Both the position numbers and the translations under genes were made by a program. Below are positions 1 to 7,021 of a DNA stretch of 37,996 bases, one piece after another; position 1 is the first letter of the stretch; every line of letters starts with the position of its first letter. The notes under the pieces were generated by a model. The model did not search any database and was not told the origin of the DNA. It saw only the letters and a program-made list of their open reading frames with translations. Origin of the DNA: Bradyrhizobium sp. AS23.2 (lineage in GTDB: Bacteria > Pseudomonadota > Alphaproteobacteria > Rhizobiales > Xanthobacteraceae); NCBI RefSeq assembly GCF_001908185.1, contig NZ_LGHM01000206.1, forward strand, positions 1 to 37,996, given 5' to 3'.

Positions 1-273
1 GACCGTGAGCGCAGCCACGAGCCGCGCGAGGCGCGGGGCGAGGCAAGGCACGCCCCCGAAGCCAGGCACGCTTCCGAGGCCAAGCATTCATCCGAAGCAA
101 GGCATGCGCCCGAGCCGCGTCGCGGCTCTCGACCGCAGGCCAATACGTCGCATGTGCCGTCGATCGGCCGTCCCGAGCCGCGCCGCCAGCGCGAGGTCGA
201 CACCGAGCCGGGCGATCATTCGCATCTTCCGGCGTTTCTGTTGCGACCGGTTCGCTCTCCCGCGGGAGCCTGA
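1..273 (+). CDS. C-terminal tail of a larger protein, possibly a DEAD-box RNA helicase (5' truncated)
   Basis: The first reading frame is open from base 1 to a TGA and encodes 90 residues with no start, so the gene begins before the window. The tail is very rich in Arg, His, Glu and Pro and contains four six-residue units of the type ARHAPE, ARHASE, AKHSSE, ARHAPE. It ends in a more hydrophobic motif, HLPAFLLRPVRSPAGA. Basic low-complexity tails that end in a short hydrophobic motif are common at the C-terminus of alphaproteobacterial DEAD-box helicases of the RhlE type. That family assignment is an inference from the tail alone, because no helicase motif lies inside the window. A different frame in the same stretch starts with ATG at position 5, but it is Arg/Ser/Pro-rich frame noise and was not preferred. 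Confidence 0.5.
   Translation, partial: DRERSHEPREARGEARHAPEARHASEAKHSSEARHAPEPRRGSRPQANTSHVPSIGRPEPRRQREVDTEPGDHSHLPAFLLRPVRSPAGA
43..114 (+). repeat. Four tandem 18-bp units inside the truncated tail
   Basis: Four consecutive 18-base units encode (A)(R/K)H(A/S)(P/S)E. The codons differ between units (cac/cat, gcc/gct/tca/gcg), so the repeat is kept at protein level and has diverged at DNA level. It is part of the coding sequence and not an independent element. Confidence 0.55.
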
Positions 274-286
274 AGCGCGACGCGCT

Positions 287-390
287 TAGAGCGTTTTCGA
301 GCGAAGTGGATACCGGTTCGCGTAAAGAAAACGCGTCAAAACAAGAATCTAGAGCCCCGTTCTGATTCCATCAGAACGGAAATGGCTCTA
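287..390. repeat. Intergenic repeat element with two hairpins
   Basis: The stretch contains two nested palindromes. GCGTTTTC (291-298) pairs with GAAAACGC (327-334). TAGAGCC (350-356) plus CCGTTCTGAT (357-366) pairs with ATCAGAACGG (370-379) plus GGCTCTA (384-390) around a three-base loop. The general form, with the words AGCGAAGTGGATACCGGTT and AGAACGG, resembles an intergenic repeat I associate with Bradyrhizobium and relatives; copy number cannot be checked here. The strong second hairpin lies about 80 bases after the preceding stop and may also end transcription. Confidence 0.6.
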
Positions 391-539
391 GGTTCTGGTT
401 GAGCAACACCGACGCACACTTTTTCAGATGCATCTGGGAGCGGCTGTTTACCGGCCGTTCACGATCGTCCGTTAGCCTACGAACATAGTTTAAAAATTGC
501 TGTGGTCGACGGCGCATCGACCGCTGTGGGGTATCTTCC

Positions 540-1607
540 GTGGTCAACGTGCTCGACGAACACGAACGCACGATGGCGTTCGCCGAGGTGGCGCTCGGTC
601 AAATTCGATCGCTTCGGCAAACCGCAATCCCCCGCAATTACGAGATCTGGTACGTCTACGCCACCGGCTACAACGCGCCGCTCAACAAGATCATCAACGA
701 GACGCTGGCGCGCCACGGCAAACTCACCGAAGCCGATCTCGAGCAGATCTACGAGACCTATCTCTCCCACATCAAGACCACCGACCGCATCGACAAGGTC
801 GGTGCGCGCGTCATCGGCGAGATCGATGATGTGGTGGAGGTGCTGAGCGAAGCGCTCGGGAGGACGAGCTCCTATGATGCCAGCCTCTCGGACGCGACCC
901 AGATGCTGTCGTCGGCCAAGAGCCGTGAGCAGGTCAAGTCGGTCGTGGAGACGCTGCTGCGCTCGACCACCGAGACGCGCGAGACCAACAAGGCGCTGGA
1001 AGACCGGCTGACGCTCGCGAAGAACGAGATCAGCAACCTCCAGCAGAGCCTGGAGGCGATCCGCGCCGAGAGCCTGACCGATCCGCTTACGGGCCTCGGC
1101 AACCGCAAATATTTCGACCGAATGATCGGCATGGCCGTCCAAAGCGCGTTCGCCAGCGGTGAGCCGCTGTCCCTACTCCTGTTCGACATCGATCACTTCA
1201 AGTCGTTCAACGATTCCTACGGCCACCTCACAGGTGACCAGGTGCTGCGGCTCGTCGGCCTGTCGTTGAAGCAGACCATCAAGGGCCAGGACATCACGGC
1301 GCGCTACGGCGGCGAGGAATTCGCGGTCGTGCTGCCCAACACCGCGCTGCGCCAGGCGCTGACGGTCGCCGATCACATCCGCCGCGCCGTCATGGCCAAG
1401 GAATTGAAGAAGAAATCCACCGGCGAGATTTTGGGACGCGTGACGATTTCCGTCGGCGTCTCCATGCTCAAAGCCGGCGACGACACCGACGCGCTGATCG
1501 AGCGCGCGGACGCCTGCCTCTACGCCGCCAAGCGCAACGGCCGCAACCGCGTGATCTGCGAAGCCGATCCGGAATTCGCAGCCGAGACGCACGGCCGGGT
1601 GGCGTAA
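540..1607 (+). CDS. Diguanylate cyclase (GGDEF domain)
   Basis: This 355-residue soluble protein should make the second messenger cyclic di-GMP from two GTP. The C-terminal GGDEF domain starts near residue 180 (SLTDPLTGLGNRKYFD). Its active-site motif GGEEF is at residues 257-261 and the metal-binding segment is FDIDHFKSFND. The inhibitory I-site, normally RxxD five residues before GGEEF, reads KGQD here (248-251), so the arginine is lost and product inhibition may be weaker. The N-terminal 170 residues have no transmembrane segment and contain a helical region (EQVKSVVETLL... ALEDRLTLAKNEI) that probably dimerises the domain. This N-terminus matches a family common in Rhizobiales. The GTG start has a G-rich stretch about ten bases upstream. 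An ATG eleven codons later is the alternative, but it has no ribosome-binding site. Confidence 0.9.
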   Translation: MVNVLDEHERTMAFAEVALGQIRSLRQTAIPRNYEIWYVYATGYNAPLNKIINETLARHGKLTEADLEQIYETYLSHIKTTDRIDKVGARVIGEIDDVVEVLSEALGRTSSYDASLSDATQMLSSAKSREQVKSVVETLLRSTTETRETNKALEDRLTLAKNEISNLQQSLEAIRAESLTDPLTGLGNRKYFDRMIGMAVQSAFASGEPLSLLLFDIDHFKSFNDSYGHLTGDQVLRLVGLSLKQTIKGQDITARYGGEEFAVVLPNTALRQALTVADHIRRAVMAKELKKKSTGEILGRVTISVGVSMLKAGDDTDALIERADACLYAAKRNGRNRVICEADPEFAAETHGRVA

Positions 1608-1690
1608 GGCGCCCCCCGCGCTTGACATTCCAGCCTGACGAACGACATTTTCCCGGCGCCTGAGCGCGAGCGTCGAGAGGACTTGTCGTC

Positions 1691-2221
1691 TTGCCCAACC
1701 CTCATGACTTTCACACGCCGCAACCGTCCTACACGAAGGACGAGTTGCTGAGATCGAGCGAAGGCGGCTATTTCGGCCCCGGCAACGCGCAATTGCCGGC
1801 GCCGCCGATGCTCATGATGGACCGCATCACCGAGATCACCATGAACGGCGGCGAGTTCGGCAAGGGCCATATCATCGGCGAGCTGGACATCACACCGGGA
1901 CACTGGTTCTTCGATTGCAACTTTCGCGGCGCCCCGATGATGCCGGCCTCTCTGGGACTGGACGCCATGTGGCAGATGATCGGCTATTGGCTCGGCTGGT
2001 CGGGCTCACCGGGCAAGGGCCGCGCCATCGGCGTCGGCGAGGTTGATGCCACGGGATCCATCACGCCGGATACGCGAAGCGTGCGCTACGAGGTCGCCGT
2101 GCGCCTGGTCCGGCGCGGCAAGCTTGTGCTCGGAATTGCCGACGGTCGCGTGCTGGCCGACGGCGCCTGCGTCTTCACGGCCAGGGATATGAGGGTTGGC
2201 CTGACACAGGCCGTGGACTGA
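1691..2221 (+). CDS. FabA-like 3-hydroxydecanoyl-ACP dehydratase paralogue lacking the catalytic histidine
   Basis: This 176-residue protein is FabA-like over its whole length (PAPPMLMMDRITEI, WFFDCNFRGAPMMPASLGLD, LGIADGRVLADG). FabA dehydrates and isomerises beta-hydroxydecanoyl-ACP in unsaturated fatty acid synthesis, using a His in the motif CHF and an Asp in GLDAMW. Here the His codon is AAC (Asn77), while the Asp is kept (Asp91, the expected 14 residues later). GDPVMPG of the family is GAPMMPA. No fabB lies beside it, so this is probably a paralogue of a canonical fabA elsewhere in the genome. The TTG start is preferred because GAGAGGA lies eight bases upstream. A TTGACA hexamer lies 64 bases before the start, with only a weak -10. 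Activity is uncertain: binding without catalysis, or a changed reaction, are both possible. Confidence 0.85.
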   Translation: MPNPHDFHTPQPSYTKDELLRSSEGGYFGPGNAQLPAPPMLMMDRITEITMNGGEFGKGHIIGELDITPGHWFFDCNFRGAPMMPASLGLDAMWQMIGYWLGWSGSPGKGRAIGVGEVDATGSITPDTRSVRYEVAVRLVRRGKLVLGIADGRVLADGACVFTARDMRVGLTQAVD

Positions 2222-2223
2222 GC

Positions 2224-2703
2224 TTAGCCCCTTCGCTTGGCGCGCTTTCGAGCCGGGCTCTTCTTGCTCACCGTCTTCAACGCTTTCGCGGGCTTGGCGG
2301 CCTTCTTCGTGGGTTTGGCCGCCACCTTCGTCGCCGCCTTCTTCCCCTTCTTCGTCGTCTTGGGCCGTTTCTTGGGCCGCTTCTTCACCTTGGCGCGCTG
2401 GGCGGCGGCGAGCGCTGCCCTCGCCCATTGCGCAAGCTCCTCGGAATCGTCGAACAGGCGCGCCGGCAGCTCCCAGTAGGAGTTCACCATCACGGTCTTG
2501 ACGCGGGTCGAGTACTGGAACGGCCTTGAGCCTTCTGCTTCGTAGTCCGGGATGGTCACCTCGTCGGCCCGGAGGAACAGGCCGGCGCGCAAGGCGAGCG
2601 CGAAGTTGATCCCGTCGGCAGAGATGCCGTAGCCGGAAAACATCTTTCGGATCGTGACGGGGCCGAAATCGGCGAACAGGTCGATCAGGAATTCGCGGTC
2701 CAT
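2224..2703 (-). CDS. TfoX N-terminal-domain protein with lysine-rich histone H1-like tail
   Basis: This 159-residue protein has two parts. Residues 1-100 form a TfoX/Sxy N-terminal domain (FADFGPVTIRKMFSGYGI, then LRADEVTIPDY and a conserved SYWELPARLFDD). Residues 103-159 are almost only Lys, Ala, Pro, Thr and Arg, in repeats such as KKAAKPAKA. Such tails resemble eukaryotic histone H1 and bacterial H1-like proteins and usually bind nucleic acid without sequence preference. Sxy/TfoX regulates competence with CRP in gamma-proteobacteria; in alphaproteobacteria the single N-terminal domain has no defined function. The gene converges on the fabA-like gene with two bases between the stops. The start is well fixed by the family N-terminus MDREFLIDLF. 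Confidence 0.85.
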   Translation of the reverse strand: MDREFLIDLFADFGPVTIRKMFSGYGISADGINFALALRAGLFLRADEVTIPDYEAEGSRPFQYSTRVKTVMVNSYWELPARLFDDSEELAQWARAALAAAQRAKVKKRPKKRPKTTKKGKKAATKVAAKPTKKAAKPAKALKTVSKKSPARKRAKRRG

Positions 2704-2746
2704 TGGAGGCTTCCCTGCGGGCGCAAGCGAACCTCATAGCATCCTC

Positions 2747-2824
2747 GTCATTGCGAGCGAAGCGAAGCAATCCAGACTTCCGCCGCGGAGACGGTCTGGA
2801 TTGCTTCGCTTCGCTCGCAATGAC
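2747..2824. repeat. Perfect 30-bp inverted repeat (REP-like)
   Basis: Arm 2747-2776 is the exact reverse complement of arm 2795-2824, separated by an 18-base loop. The arms carry the word GCGAGCGAAGCGAAGCAA. This matches a palindrome I associate with many intergenic copies in Bradyrhizobium genomes. It lies between the end of sufA and the start of the TfoX gene and, as RNA, would form a very strong hairpin after the suf transcript, so it may act as terminator or 3' stabiliser. Confidence 0.85.
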
Positions 2825-2830
2825 CCAGGG

Positions 2831-3229
2831 CTACCCGTCGATCTTGGCCGGGCGCAGCTCGACCGACTCGCCGCAGCCGCAGGCGGAGATCTGGTTGGGG
2901 TTGTTGAAGACGAACTGGGCCTGCATCTTGTCGGCCTTGTAGTCCATCTCGGTGCCGAGCAGGAACAGCACGGCTTTGGGGTCGACCAGGATCTTGACGC
3001 CCTTGTCCTCGACGACCTCGTCGGTCGGGCGGATCTCATGGGCGTATTCGACCGTGTAGGACTGGCCGGCGCAGCCGCCGTTCTTGACGCCGACGCGCAG
3101 GCCCACGATCTCGGAATCGGCGCGCTGGGTCAGCTCGGTGATACGCTGGGCAGCAGCGTCCGTCAGCCGCATCACCTGCGGGCGCGGGCGCCGCGGCTTC
3201 GGAGTGGATGCTGGTGTTGCCTGTGTCAT
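2831..3229 (-). CDS. sufA: SufA/IscA-type iron-sulfur cluster carrier
   Basis: This 132-residue A-type carrier accepts Fe-S clusters from SufBCD and passes them to apo-proteins in the cytosol. The three cysteine ligands of the family are present: one in GGCAGQSY and two in the C-terminal SACGCGES. The HesB/IscA fold starts at residue 21 (MRLTDAAAQRITELT). The first 20 residues are a Pro/Arg/Thr-rich extension. It is the last gene of the suf operon, 48 bases after sufT. The gene name follows from the operon context, since IscA and ErpA share the same motifs. Confidence 0.9.
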   Translation of the reverse strand: MTQATPASTPKPRRPRPQVMRLTDAAAQRITELTQRADSEIVGLRVGVKNGGCAGQSYTVEYAHEIRPTDEVVEDKGVKILVDPKAVLFLLGTEMDYKADKMQAQFVFNNPNQISACGCGESVELRPAKIDG

Positions 3230-3278
3230 GTCAGTGATGTGGTCCGTTGCGGAGCGATTTCAATGCCGGAGTTGCGCG

Positions 3279-3650
3279 TCACCACATGTTGAGCACGAGG
3301 CGGGCCTCGTCGCTCATGCGTTCGGGCGACCAGGCCGGCTCCCAGACGACCTTGACGTCGACCACGCCGACGCCGGGGACGCTGGCGACCGCGTTCTCCA
3401 CCATGGTCGGCAACTCGCCGGCGGCCGGGCAGTTCGGCGTCGTCAACGTCATCACGACGTCGACCGAGCGGTCGTCCTTGATCTCGACCTTGTAGATCAG
3501 CCCCAGCTCGTAGATGTCGGCCGGAATTTCCGGATCGAACACGGTCTTCAGGCCCGCGATGATCTCGGTGGTCAAGCGCTCGGTCTCCTCCGGCGGCAAC
3601 GCCGAAAGGGTCTCCATCGGATTGGCTTTGACTTCGGCCGTGTCACTCAT
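3279..3650 (-). CDS. sufT: SufT, MIP18/DUF59-family Fe-S assembly factor
   Basis: This 123-residue protein has the DUF59 core of the MIP18/PaaD/SufT family (TVFDPEIPADIYELGLIYKV, then MTLTTPNCPAAGELP with the conserved TxPxC motif). The family helps mature Fe-S proteins, mainly when demand for clusters is high. Its ATG overlaps the sufS stop by four bases (ATGA), which suggests translational coupling. The C-terminus EPAWSPERMSDEARLVLNMW is typical of the SUF-linked form. Confidence 0.92.
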   Translation of the reverse strand: MSDTAEVKANPMETLSALPPEETERLTTEIIAGLKTVFDPEIPADIYELGLIYKVEIKDDRSVDVVMTLTTPNCPAAGELPTMVENAVASVPGVGVVDVKVVWEPAWSPERMSDEARLVLNMW

Positions 3651-4893
3651 GCGAACAAATCCCGCGCCTTCAAAAGCGCCTGTGCCAAATGATCGACTTC
3701 TTCCCGGGTATTATACATGCCGAACGAGGCCCGGCATGTCGCGGTCACGTTGAACCGCTCTAAAAGCGGCATCACGCAATGGGTGCCGGCGCGCACAGCG
3801 ATGCCCTGGCGGTCGATCACTGTGGCAACATCGTGGGCGTGTGCGCCCTTGAGCTCGAAGGAGATCACCGGACCCTTGCCGCGGGCGGTGCCGATCAGCC
3901 GCAGCGAATTGATCTCGCGCAGCCGGTCCTGGGCGTAGGTGACGAGATCGTGCTCGTGGGCAGCGATGCGCTCCTTGCCGATCGAATTGACGTAGTCGAT
4001 GGCGGCGCCAAGACCAATGGCCTCGACGATCGCGGGCGTCCCCGCCTCGAACTTGTGCGGCGGATCGCCATAGGTGACGACATCGCGAGAGACCTCGCGG
4101 ATCATCTCGCCGCCGCCGTTGTAGGGGCGCATCGCGACGAGGTGGTCGTATTTGGCCCAGAGCACGCCGATGCCGGTGGGACCGTAGACCTTGTGGCCGG
4201 TGAAGACATAGAAATCGCAGCCGATGTCCTGGACGTCGATCGGCAGATGCACGGCACCCTGGCTGCCGTCGATCAGCACGGGAATGCCGCGCGCGTGCGC
4301 GATCTTCACCACATCCTTGACCGGCACGATGGTGCCGAGCGCGTTCGACATCTGCGTGATCGCGACCAGCTTGGTCTTGGCCGTGAGCAGCTTCTCGAAC
4401 TCGTCGATCAGGAAATTGCCTTCGTCGTCGACGGGCGCCCACTTGATCACGGCACCATGGCGTTCCCTGAGGAAATGCAAGGTACGATGTTGGAATGGTG
4501 CTCCATGATCGAGAGGACGATCTCGTCGCCCGCCTTGATATTGGGTTCACCCCAGGACGACGCGACCAGGTTGATCGCCTCCGTCGCGTTGCGGGTGAAG
4601 ATCACTTCCTCGGTGCGGGGCGCGTTGATGAACTGCGCCACCTTGGTGCGGCCGCCCTCATAGGCTTCGGTCGCGGCATTGGCGAGGTAATGCAGGCCGC
4701 GATGCACGTTGGCGTATTCGGACGTATAGGCCTGCGTCATGCGGTCGAGCACGGACTGCGGCTTCTGCGCCGACGCCGCGTTGTCGAGATAGACCAGCGG
4801 CTTGCCATAGACCTGCATGGCGAGCGCCGGAAAATCCTGGCGCACGCGGGCGACATCGTAGGCACCGTTCTTGACTGCCGGATGCTCGCTCAT
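3647..4893 (-). pseudogene. sufS: SufS cysteine desulfurase, broken by a one-base deletion
   Basis: SufS is a PLP enzyme that takes sulfur from cysteine for SufBCD. Two frames together cover the whole family: residues 1-138 end in EHHSNIVP, then the frame runs into a stop ten codons on. The downstream frame continues HFLRERHGAVIKWAPVDDEGNF to the end. The family reads NIVPW at the junction; here the Trp codon TGG has lost a G (near position 4478 on the plus strand, where GAAATGCAAGG stands for GAAATGCCAAGG). Restoring one base gives 415 residues, the normal length. The PLP lysine (FTGHKVYGPTG) and catalytic cysteine (RAGTHCVMPLL) are both in the downstream frame. The gene overlaps sufD and sufT by four bases each. 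A sequencing error is at least as likely as a real mutation. Confidence 0.88.
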
Positions 4894-6194
4894 TGACGTT
4901 GCTCCAGCCAGCGCTCGGCGATGCCGATCACGTGCTCGCGCAAACCATCGTCGGCGATCTGCTCGATCGCTTCGCCAACGAAGGCCTGGATCAGCAAGGC
5001 CTGGGCCTGCTTCTCCGGCAGGCCGCGCGCCTTCAGATAGAACAGCAGGCTGTCGTCCAGCGCACCGGCGGTGGCGCCGTGGCCGCAGGAGACGTCGTCG
5101 GCGAAGATCTCGAGCTCGGGCTTGTTGTCCGCCTCGGCTTCGTCCGAGAGCAGCAGCGCGCGGGTCATCATCTTGCCGTCGGTCTTCTGCGCGTCGGGAC
5201 GGACGATGATGCGGCCCTGGAACACCGAATGGGCGCGGTCGTCGATCACCGCGCGGAAGATCTCGCGGCTGACGCAGCTCGGCACGGCATGGTCCACGAC
5301 CAGCGTGGTGTCACCATGCTCGGTCTTCTTCAACAGGTTCACGCCGTTGATGGAGAGGTCGCTGCCCTCACCCGCCAGAGTGATGAAGCCCTGGAGGCGG
5401 CTGACGGCCGCGCCAGTGGTCATGTTGAAGAAATTGAGCTTCGTGTTCGCGCCGACCGTGACGAACTGCGAGGTGACGTTCACCGCGTCGGGCGAATCGT
5501 CCAGCAAGCGGATATGCGCGACGTCGGCGTTGTCGCCGACCGAGAGGACAACCGCGTCGTTGACCTGGTAGGCTTTGGCGCCGGCCGCGACGAAGCTCTC
5601 GACGATGGTGGCGCGAACGCCCTTCCCGATCCGCACTTGCGAGCGGGTGAAGGCCGATGCCGAAGCAGCGGTCGCAACATGGATGATCTGGACCGGGGCG
5701 GAGAACTGCGCACCGTCGGCAATCGACAGCACGACGCCGTCGGTCGCCATCGCCGCATTCAGCGAGATCACCGCATCGGTAGACGCGGTCTTCAGCAGCC
5801 CGGCCTCCTTCTCCAGCGTCTCGCGCAGAGTCTTGAGGCTCGCCTCGGATGCGAGCGCCTTCACGTCGGATAGGTCGGCCGCGAACACGCCGTCGACCAG
5901 CACCAGCTTGCGGGCACCCTCGATCGCGTGCGCCTTCACGGTTTCGGCAGCGCGTTTCAGTGCGGCCGCATCGGGGCTGGCTGCAAGCGGCAGCACCTCG
6001 CCCACCAGCGCACGCAGGTCGGTGTATTTCCATTCCTCGATCCGGCGGTGCGGCAGGCCGAGACGTTCATAGGTCTCAAAAGCCTCGCGGCGCGCCGCGA
6101 TCACGGCCGGCGAACCCGGTAGGCGCCCTTCGGCGCTGGCGAAGAGATCGCTCACCGCGCGGCCGCTTCCGGTCTTTGCCACAGCAACGTTCAT
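4890..6194 (-). CDS. sufD: SufD, Fe-S cluster scaffold subunit
   Basis: This 434-residue protein forms the SufB-SufC2-SufD scaffold that assembles Fe-S clusters. The C-terminal half has the SufB/SufD beta-helix signature ADNKPELEIFADDVSCGHG followed by ATAGALDDSLLFYLKARGL. The N-terminal helical part includes RIEEWKYTDLRAL, a conserved SufD motif. Length agrees with the family. The start has an AAGGAT seven bases upstream and lies 12 bases after the sufC stop. Its stop overlaps the sufS start as ATGA. Confidence 0.95.
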   Translation of the reverse strand: MNVAVAKTGSGRAVSDLFASAEGRLPGSPAVIAARREAFETYERLGLPHRRIEEWKYTDLRALVGEVLPLAASPDAAALKRAAETVKAHAIEGARKLVLVDGVFAADLSDVKALASEASLKTLRETLEKEAGLLKTASTDAVISLNAAMATDGVVLSIADGAQFSAPVQIIHVATAASASAFTRSQVRIGKGVRATIVESFVAAGAKAYQVNDAVVLSVGDNADVAHIRLLDDSPDAVNVTSQFVTVGANTKLNFFNMTTGAAVSRLQGFITLAGEGSDLSINGVNLLKKTEHGDTTLVVDHAVPSCVSREIFRAVIDDRAHSVFQGRIIVRPDAQKTDGKMMTRALLLSDEAEADNKPELEIFADDVSCGHGATAGALDDSLLFYLKARGLPEKQAQALLIQAFVGEAIEQIADDGLREHVIGIAERWLEQRQ

Positions 6195-6206
6195 CGCAAA
6201 TAATCC

Positions 6207-6959
6207 TTACGCGGCATCCTCGAACTGTGTGTAGCCGGACTCTTCCAGCTCCAGCGCCAGCTCCTTGCCGCCGCTCTTCACGACACGGCCCTTCGACATC
6301 ACGTGCACGAAATCGGGCACGATGTAGTTGAGCAGCCTCTGATAGTGGGTGATGACGACCATCGCGCGCTTGGGCGAGCGCAGCGCGTTGACGCCGTCGG
6401 CCGCAATGCGCAGCGCGTCGATGTCGAGGCCCGAATCCATCTCGTCGAGGATGCAGAGACTCGGCTCGAACAGCGCCATCTGGAGCACCTCGTTGCGCTT
6501 CTTCTCGCCGCCGGAGAAGCCGACGTTTACGCCGCGCTTGAGCATGTCCTGCGGGATGTTCAGCGACTTCGAGACCTCACGGACCTTCTTCAGGAAGTCC
6601 GGGGTCGAATATTCGCTCTCGCCGCGCGCCTTGCGCTGCGCGTTCAACGCGGTACGCAGGAAATTCATGGTGGCGACGCCGGGGATCTCGACCGGATACT
6701 GGAACGCGAGGAACACGCCCTTGGCGGCGCGCTCTTCGGGGGCCATCTCCAGGAGGTCTTCGCCCTTGAACAGGATCTGACCGTCGGTGACCTCGTAGCC
6801 GGGCTTGCCGGCGATGACGTGGGAGAGCGTCGACTTGCCGGAGCCGTTCGGCCCCATGATCGCGTGCACCTCGCCCTCGTTCACGGTCAGCGTCAGCCCG
6901 TGGAGGATCTCACGCTCCTCGACGCGAACCTTCAAATCCTTCACTTCAAGCAAAGCCAT
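6207..6959 (-). CDS. sufC: SufC, ATPase of the Suf scaffold
   Basis: This 250-residue ABC-type ATPase powers SufBCD. It shows Walker A GPNGSGKS (36-43), the Q-loop in LAFQYPVEIPG, the signature FSGGEKKRNEVLQ, Walker B CILDEMDSGLD and the H-loop ITHYQRLL. The ATG giving MALLEVKDLKV was chosen because it fits the family N-terminus and has GGAAA about eight bases upstream. A TTG seven codons earlier would add MNRLETK and looks spurious. It lies 62 bases after sufB and 12 before sufD. Confidence 0.96.
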   Translation of the reverse strand: MALLEVKDLKVRVEEREILHGLTLTVNEGEVHAIMGPNGSGKSTLSHVIAGKPGYEVTDGQILFKGEDLLEMAPEERAAKGVFLAFQYPVEIPGVATMNFLRTALNAQRKARGESEYSTPDFLKKVREVSKSLNIPQDMLKRGVNVGFSGGEKKRNEVLQMALFEPSLCILDEMDSGLDIDALRIAADGVNALRSPKRAMVVITHYQRLLNYIVPDFVHVMSKGRVVKSGGKELALELEESGYTQFEDAA

Positions 6960-7021
6960 CTTGGTTTCCAGTCTATTCAAATGATGTATGGAGCGCCAAA
7001 GCGCACCGCGAGGGTCGGCGA

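Noticed and set aside
497..846. Two overlapping plus-strand frames at the start of the diguanylate cyclase gene
   Set aside because: They are Arg/Ser-rich shadows of the real frame, which continues through the GGDEF domain.
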